This document shows positions 53,799 through 58,776 of a DNA stretch of 58,776 bases, one piece after another. Every line of letters begins with the position of its first letter. The stretch's first letter is position 1. Source of the DNA: an uncultured Aureispira sp. (GTDB taxonomy: Bacteria > Bacteroidota > Bacteroidia > Chitinophagales > Saprospiraceae); NCBI GenBank assembly GCA_905480485.1, contig CAJQQM010000165.1, positions 1-58,776 of the forward strand, written 5' to 3'. Below the pieces are notes generated by a model. That model was not told the DNA's origin and did no database searches. It saw nothing but the letters and a program-made list of their open reading frames with translations. A program made the translations under genes and the position numbers.

Positions 53799-54473
53799 AT
53801 GCAGTATCATTTTCGTTATTACATCCTGTCATTCAGTTTATTTTTATTAAATATCTGCTGCTCTTTTGCACAGCAAAAAAAGAATGCATTACCGACCTTT
53901 GCAGATGGCGTATATGTTGATTTTAAGGCATTTAAAGAAAATCAACCTAATTTCCCACTATACGAAATCCCTGAATTTGGATATAAAACAGATGGAGAGG
54001 CGAATCTTTTGTTTCTAAAACAAGTCTCACTCGACCGATTAGATAGTTCAAAAATTAAGTCTATCGATAAAGTGTGGGGCTTATGTATCAACGGTACACC
54101 TTATATAAAAATTGAACAAATTGAAAAAGATAGTGCTCTTTACTTTGTCCGACTTTATTTAATTGGCAGTATTAGTTATTTTTATTATCCTTCCATCATC
54201 GATAAAGAAATAGAGATGGAGGTCTACAGCCCTTTTACCGGCAATTTGGTTGCCATGAAAACTATCGTAAACAAAGAACGTACCCTTATCAAAAAGATGC
54301 TGCGATATGCCTCAGGAGAAGTAGCTGCATACAGCCCTAGCAATTTCAAGAACTGGATTAAAAACGATACCCGCCTCTTAAAAACAGTGGAAGATTTATC
54401 GGAAGAAGCCTTGGAAGAAAAGCTATTCAAAACACTTAAAATTTATAATGACAGGCACCCGGCTTTTCAATAG
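53799..54473 (+). CDS. Secreted protein of unknown function
   Basis: The start at 53799 (ATG) is chosen because it gives a signal peptide ending SFA|QQK; the frame is open to a TTG at 53748. The product has 224 residues. The mature part has an alpha/beta pattern with conserved-looking segments (FADGVYVDFKAFKENQPNFP, DKVWGLCINGTPYI, LIGSISYFYYP). I do not recognise the family. It lies between alaS and gldF, about 125 bp after alaS. Confidence 0.7.
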   Translation: MQYHFRYYILSFSLFLLNICCSFAQQKKNALPTFADGVYVDFKAFKENQPNFPLYEIPEFGYKTDGEANLLFLKQVSLDRLDSSKIKSIDKVWGLCINGTPYIKIEQIEKDSALYFVRLYLIGSISYFYYPSIIDKEIEMEVYSPFTGNLVAMKTIVNKERTLIKKMLRYASGEVAAYSPSNFKNWIKNDTRLLKTVEDLSEEALEEKLFKTLKIYNDRHPAFQ

Positions 54474-54604
54474 ACTTCTGCTATTTTAGCCCATCAAGAA
54501 ATAATTCCTTGTTAATTTCGTTCTCTTAGCTAGCAATTAAATAGTTAATCCCCTCATAAAGCATATTCCTAGGGTTAGTTTTATAAGTTTTTTAATTAAA
54601 CGTT

Positions 54605-54612
54605 TAAATTTG
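54605..54612 (+). promoter_or_regulatory. Candidate -7 element upstream of gldFG
   Basis: TAAATTTG, an exact match to TAnnTTTG, 79 bp before the preferred gldF start (46 bp before the upstream ATG). The -33 TTG is not clear (TTT instead). Confidence 0.4.
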
Positions 54613-54690
54613 CTTTTCTAAATAGTCAAAGCTTCAACGCCTTAAGGCTTTTGGGTAATGACTGCATTTAAAGTATCCTACCAATTAGAT

Positions 54691-55422
54691 ATGTTTAGTA
54701 TTTTCAAAAAAGAGGTAAATTTGTTTTTAAGTTCCCTAATAGGTTATATTGCTATTGGGGTATTTTTGTTGGGAACCGGGTTGTTTTTCTGGGTATTCCC
54801 CGACTATAGTGTTATTAACTATGGTTTCTGTTCGATGGATTCATTTTTTAGAATGGCCCCTTATGTGTTTTTATTTTTGATTCCAGCGATTACCATGCGC
54901 ACCTTTGCTGAAGAGGCCAAAAATGGGACAATGGAACTTTTAGAAACCCGTCCTATATCGGCATGGGAAATAATCTTAGGGAAATATTTTGCCTGCTTAT
55001 TTCTTGTTATCCTCTCAATGCTTCCTACCCTTATTTATTACTTTTCTGTCTACGAACTAGGCATGCCAAAAGGAAACATTGATGTTGGTACTACTTGGGG
55101 GTCTTATATTGGTTTGTTTGGTCTGGGCGCAGTATTTGTAGCAATTGGTATCTTTTGTTCTTCAATTACGAGCGATCAGATTATCGCCTTTATGGTGGCG
55201 CTTTTTTTGTGTGGTTTTTTGTATGATGCCTTTTCTAGTATTGCCCGATTAGATGTTTTTTATGCCAAGGCCGACACCTTTGTTGAATCATTGGGAATCA
55301 ATTATCATTATGCTTCGGTCAGCAGGGGCTTGGTAGACTCTAGAGATGTCTTATATTTTGTCTCCATGATAATCGGTTTTTTATCCCTGACAAAATTCAC
55401 CCTAGAAAAACGCAATTGGTAA
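54691..55422 (+). CDS. gldF: GldF, gliding-motility ABC transporter permease
   Basis: A 243-residue polytopic protein with about six membrane segments. It begins MFSIFKKEVNLFLSSLIGY, matching the family start, so 54691 is preferred over an ATG at 54658. It has the conserved motif FAEEAKNGTMELLETRPISAWEIILGKYFAC of ABC-2-type permeases. With GldG and GldA it forms an ABC transporter needed for gliding in Flavobacterium. gldG follows after about 40 bp. Confidence 0.88.
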   Translation: MFSIFKKEVNLFLSSLIGYIAIGVFLLGTGLFFWVFPDYSVINYGFCSMDSFFRMAPYVFLFLIPAITMRTFAEEAKNGTMELLETRPISAWEIILGKYFACLFLVILSMLPTLIYYFSVYELGMPKGNIDVGTTWGSYIGLFGLGAVFVAIGIFCSSITSDQIIAFMVALFLCGFLYDAFSSIARLDVFYAKADTFVESLGINYHYASVSRGLVDSRDVLYFVSMIIGFLSLTKFTLEKRNW

Positions 55423-55463
55423 GTTCTTTTTAATTATCGCTACATTCTTTCAAGTTACGCATT

Positions 55464-57212
55464 ATGCAAAACAAACGATTCATACAATCTATACTGCGGC
55501 TCGCATCCATACTAGGTATTCTTATTTTTTTGAACCTTATTGCTAGTTTTTATTATGGTTCTATCGACCTCACCGAAGACAAACGTTTTACGCTAAACGA
55601 AGCCACTTATCAACTAATGGCAGATTTGGACGATGCGGTTACAATTGAAATTTTATTGGAAGGAGAATTTCCCTCCTCTTTCAAAAGGCTTCAATCGGCG
55701 ACAGATGATTTATTGACCAAATTAAAGAGTCATAGTTCTAAGATAAATATTCGATGGATTAATCCTATGTCGGGTACCAAAGAAGAAAACCTAGAAAACG
55801 GTAAGCGCTTACAAAATGACGGAATTTATCCAATCAACCTGACCAATGCAGGCAAAGGCGGTGCAGTCAAAAAAGCAATGTTGGTTTTCCCGTATGCCGT
55901 CATACGCTATAAACAACAAAAACAAATCATTCCATTACTAGAAACAACAGGTGCCTACAACACCGATTATACCCGGGTTGAAACCATCAATCCTTCGATC
56001 AATTTATTGGAATACAAATTTGCCAATGCGATTCACAAACTCCAACTCAAAGAACGTCCTAGAATGGTTATTCTTACAGGGCATGGCGAATTACAACGCC
56101 CCTTTACCGAATCGCTTGAGGCAGCTATGTATGAATATTACGATTATTCGCGGTTGAATCTTGACAAAGTCAACCACATCGACACGAATATTCATGTTGT
56201 TATTATTCCCAAACCGCTTCGGCCCTTTGGCGACAAGCATCTTTTTAAAATTGATCAATATATCATGAATGGGGGCAAGGTAATTTGGCTTATTGACCCC
56301 TTGAATATGGAATTAGACAGCATGCGCAAACTCGGTACCTTTATGCCGAACGAACACAAGTTGGATATACATAATTTATTATTTAATTATGGGGTCAGAA
56401 TCAACCCTAACTTGGTTTTAGACTGGGAATCAACCGTTATTCCGCTAGATGTCAGTGCTATCCCTGGTCAGCCCGATATTAAAGCAAGAAAATGGTTTTA
56501 TCATCCCAAATTAAAACCCTACATGACCCCGATAGATGCGCAGGAAACTGGCTTCAATACCATTCAACACCCAATTGTACAAAATCTTGAATTTGTAGAT
56601 GCTCGTTATCCGGCGAGTATTGATACTATACGCACCCTCAATTACATCAAAAAAACACCCTTATTGAGAAGTTCGAAATACAGTAAAGTACAGTATCCAC
56701 CCGTCCGGGTTAGCTTTGGGATACTTGACCAAGGTATTGGGCAAGCGGCTTTTGCTAAGGGCAATCAGGATATTGCTGTCTTGCTTGAAGGTTCTTTTTC
56801 TTCGTATTATAAAGACCGCGTGACAGACAGTATGATGGCTGGTCTTGCCAGAATGGGGCAACCCTACAAGGCCAACGGAAAGGCTACCAAAATGATAGTT
56901 GTAGCCGATGGCGATATCGCTAAGAATGATATTTATCCCAATGGAAAACCACTCCCACTTGGTTTCAATCGCTTTGATAAATTTAATTATGGCAACAAAG
57001 ATTTTTTGATGAACTGCCTGGAGTATATGATTGATAACCGCGGAATTATTGCTGCCCGAAACAAAGAAATTAAACTACGTCCTATGGACCAAGAAAGGGC
57101 CTATAGAGAGGAATTGTTTTGGCAATTCACCAACCTAATAGCCCCTATAATTGTCTTGGCTATGATAGGCATTTGTTACAATATCATTCGTAGAAAACGA
57201 TTCAGGAAATAA
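55464..57212 (+). CDS. gldG: GldG, gliding-motility ABC transporter auxiliary protein
   Basis: A 582-residue protein with an N-terminal membrane helix (about 12-30), the family start FYYGSIDLTEDKRFTLNEAT, a large periplasmic ABC-auxiliary domain, ILTGHGEL, and a C-terminal membrane helix (about 554-572) followed by RRKRF. It works with GldF and GldA. It ends at a strong bidirectional terminator. Confidence 0.9.
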   Translation: MQNKRFIQSILRLASILGILIFLNLIASFYYGSIDLTEDKRFTLNEATYQLMADLDDAVTIEILLEGEFPSSFKRLQSATDDLLTKLKSHSSKINIRWINPMSGTKEENLENGKRLQNDGIYPINLTNAGKGGAVKKAMLVFPYAVIRYKQQKQIIPLLETTGAYNTDYTRVETINPSINLLEYKFANAIHKLQLKERPRMVILTGHGELQRPFTESLEAAMYEYYDYSRLNLDKVNHIDTNIHVVIIPKPLRPFGDKHLFKIDQYIMNGGKVIWLIDPLNMELDSMRKLGTFMPNEHKLDIHNLLFNYGVRINPNLVLDWESTVIPLDVSAIPGQPDIKARKWFYHPKLKPYMTPIDAQETGFNTIQHPIVQNLEFVDARYPASIDTIRTLNYIKKTPLLRSSKYSKVQYPPVRVSFGILDQGIGQAAFAKGNQDIAVLLEGSFSSYYKDRVTDSMMAGLARMGQPYKANGKATKMIVVADGDIAKNDIYPNGKPLPLGFNRFDKFNYGNKDFLMNCLEYMIDNRGIIAARNKEIKLRPMDQERAYREELFWQFTNLIAPIIVLAMIGICYNIIRRKRFRK

Positions 57213-57247
57213 AAAAAGGGTTGGCGTTAAAAACGCCAACCCTTTTT
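57213..57247. terminator. Bidirectional terminator between gldG and iscA
   Basis: A 16-bp perfect stem, AAAAAGGGTTGGCGTT (57213-57228) and AACGCCAACCCTTTTT (57232-57247), with a 3-base loop. It serves both convergent genes. Confidence 0.92.
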
Positions 57248-57264
57248 AGGTAGTCAATTATTTG

Positions 57265-57594
57265 TTACACGGCAAAGCTTTCGCCACAACCACAAGTACG
57301 CGAAGCGTTCGGGTTGACAAATTGAAAACCCTTTCCGTCCAAGCCACCAGAAAATTCTAGCGTGGAATCGAACAGATAAAGGAAACTTTTCAGGTCAGTG
57401 ACTACTTTTACGCCGTTATGTTCAAAAACTTGATCCTCGGGCTGAGATTCGTTATCAAAATCCATGTTGTAACTCAAGCCTGAACAACCACCACTTGTAA
57501 CACTTACGCGCACAAAATAAGAAGCATCTATCTTGCTGCTTGTTGTCATAATGGTATTAATCTGTTTTTTAGCGCTTTCTGAAACGTAAATCAT
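57265..57594 (-). CDS. iscA: IscA/HesB-type iron-sulfur cluster carrier
   Basis: A 109-residue A-type carrier with the three conserved Cys: GGCSG (Cys37) and the C-terminal CGCG (two Cys). It accepts or transfers Fe-S clusters from the IscU scaffold. It follows iscU on the same strand with about 415 bp between starts, and shares the order iscS-iscU-iscA. The ErpA/SufA subtype cannot be settled. Confidence 0.92.
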   Translation of the reverse strand: MIYVSESAKKQINTIMTTSSKIDASYFVRVSVTSGGCSGLSYNMDFDNESQPEDQVFEHNGVKVVTDLKSFLYLFDSTLEFSGGLDGKGFQFVNPNASRTCGCGESFAV

Positions 57595-57622
57595 AATGAA
57601 TACTTTCGGTCGTACAAATAAT

Positions 57623-58009
57623 TTAGTCGTTGTTCTTTGATTGATAATCTTTGATTGCCGACTTTATGGCATCTTCTGCTAATACTGAACAGTGAATTTT
57701 TACTGGAGGCAACTCTAATTCTTCAACAATATCCATATTGTCGATTGAAGAGGCCTCGTCTAAGGTCTTGCCTTTTAGCCATTCTGTTGCTAAAGAAGAT
57801 GATGCAATTGCAGAACCACATCCAAATGTTTTGAACTTGGCATCTTTGATTACACCCGAAGTTTCGTCAACTTCAATTTGTAAGCGCATAACGTCACCAC
57901 ATTCAGGTGCCCCTACAAGGCCTGTTCCTACGTTTTTGCTGTTTTTGTCCAAGGTTCCAACATTTTTGGGTTTCTTGAAATGGTCTAATAATTTATCTGA
58001 ATAAGCCAT
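57623..58009 (-). CDS. iscU: IscU Fe-S cluster scaffold
   Basis: The start at 58009 (MAYSDKLLDHFKKPKNVG) matches IscU; upstream extension to 58078 would overlap iscS. The 128-residue protein has the three cluster Cys in PECGDV, FGCGSAIAS and HCSVLAEDAI, plus the LPPVK motif that HscA-type chaperones recognise. It assembles Fe-S clusters with sulfur from IscS. Confidence 0.95.
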   Translation of the reverse strand: MAYSDKLLDHFKKPKNVGTLDKNSKNVGTGLVGAPECGDVMRLQIEVDETSGVIKDAKFKTFGCGSAIASSSLATEWLKGKTLDEASSIDNMDIVEELELPPVKIHCSVLAEDAIKSAIKDYQSKNND

Positions 58010-58058
58010 AATATAATTTTTTAATACTAAACTTCTTAATGAATAATGTGGGTCAAAC

Positions 58059-58776
58059 CTAGTGTTCTGACCACTCAACTGAATCTAAATCAATACCTTC
58101 TTGGAACATTTCCCAAATTGGAGATAAGTCGCGCATGTGATTGACCCCTTCTGTAATAGCTTTGATAGCATAATCTACATCTTCTTCGGTCGTAAAACGG
58201 CCTAAGCTGATGCGCAAAGATGAATGTGCCAAGTCGTCGCCCAATCCTAAAGCCTTTAGAACATAAGAGGGTTCTAAGGAGGCAGAAGTACAGGCCGAAC
58301 CTGAAGACAAGGCTATATTTTGATTGAATGTCATCATCAAACCTTCTCCTTCTACGTGCTTGAACGAAAGATTGGTCATGTGCGGCATTCTAAACTCAGG
58401 ATGCCCGTTCAGAACAACTTCTTCTATTTTCATGAGTTCGGACTCTAGTTTATCTCTCAACGCTTCTAGTCGTTCAGCTTCAGATTCCATCTCTTGCATA
58501 CAAATTTCACAGGCCTTGCCCAAGCCAACAATACCAGGAACGTTTAAAGTACCTGAACGCATACCTCTTTCGTGACCTCCGCCATCCATTTGAGATGTTA
58601 CCTTAACACGGGGACTTTTTCTGGATACATACAAAACACCCACACCTTTAGGACCATAGATTTTGTGCCCTGTGAAGGCCATCAAATGTATCCCTAATTC
58701 ACGAACGTTTACGGGTATTTTACCGACCGCTTGCGTGGCATCTGACATAAACAACACTTTGTGTTTGACACAGATA
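58059..58776 (-). CDS. iscS: Cysteine desulfurase IscS, partial (5' end beyond right edge)
   Basis: The frame is open to the window edge; about 239 C-terminal codons are present. Seen are the end of the PLP domain (FMSDATQAVGK), the PLP Lys in FTGHKIYGPKG, GGGHERGMRSGTLNV and the flexible loop with the catalytic Cys in SSGSACTSASLEPSYVL. It removes sulfur from cysteine and passes it to IscU, whose gene starts 50 bp downstream. Confidence 0.95.
   Translation of the reverse strand, partial: ICVKHKVLFMSDATQAVGKIPVNVRELGIHLMAFTGHKIYGPKGVGVLYVSRKSPRVKVTSQMDGGGHERGMRSGTLNVPGIVGLGKACEICMQEMESEAERLEALRDKLESELMKIEEVVLNGHPEFRMPHMTNLSFKHVEGEGLMMTFNQNIALSSGSACTSASLEPSYVLKALGLGDDLAHSSLRISLGRFTTEEDVDYAIKAITEGVNHMRDLSPIWEMFQEGIDLDSVEWSEH

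Overview
This window looks like chromosomal DNA of a gliding-type member of the Bacteroidota. The evidence is the set of gliding/type IX secretion (T9SS) genes (gldA, gldF, gldG, gldH, porZ-like, porE-like), secreted proteins with T9SS C-terminal sorting domains, SprB-type repeats, TAnnTTTG-like promoter elements, and AT-rich start sites with little Shine-Dalgarno signal. A mevalonate-pathway HMG-CoA reductase together with gld genes would fit a Saprospiria- or Flavobacteriia-like lineage; that placement is inference. I see no insertion sequences, prophage, tRNA/rRNA genes or CRISPR arrays.

Layout. 1-3105 (-): the N-terminal 1035 codons of a giant secreted M12B-like metalloprotease with SprB repeats, cut by the window edge. 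3558-18925 (-): ten closely spaced genes on one strand: porZ, an MBOAT O-acyltransferase, an SGNH/AlgJ-like protein, two polytopic glycan-type membrane proteins, gldA, a SurA-N-like lipoprotein, surA, a MoxR ATPase and an Ig-like lipoprotein. The theme is envelope biogenesis. 18926-19411: a non-coding stretch with two terminators, a palindrome and an (AGTA)n microsatellite. 19412-21247 (-): a PorE-like TPR/propeller protein without an OmpA domain. 21604-38798 (+): a coiled-coil secreted protein, a 1667-aa T9SS cargo, a gamma-glutamyltransferase, ricT-gldH-glutaminyl-cyclase, HMG-CoA reductase, two small lipoproteins, a TonB-dependent receptor and recO. 38806-40416 (-): GbsR/MarR regulator and an SDR. 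40519-41952 (+): pyruvate kinase. 41954-44650 (-): an alpha/beta hydrolase, MbnP-like and ApbE operon. 44790-49170 (+): two tandem amidohydrolase genes holding three modules. 49181-50554 (-): a MerR-like protein and an M23 peptidase. 51032-57212 (+): alaS, a small secreted protein, gldF and gldG. 57265-58776 (-): iscA, iscU and the 3' part of iscS.

How the genes fit together. Exported proteins dominate. All ten non-lipoprotein signal peptides I could place have Gln right after the predicted signal peptidase I site, and the window encodes a periplasmic glutaminyl-cyclase-like lipoprotein that could cap those Gln residues. The most suggestive local system is porZ followed by an O-acylation and glycan-assembly cassette. 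PorZ is known to help attach anionic LPS to T9SS cargo in Porphyromonas, so this neighbourhood may build or decorate the glycan anchor of T9SS cargo. Everything else is recognisable family biology, with several odd domain architectures listed in the findings.
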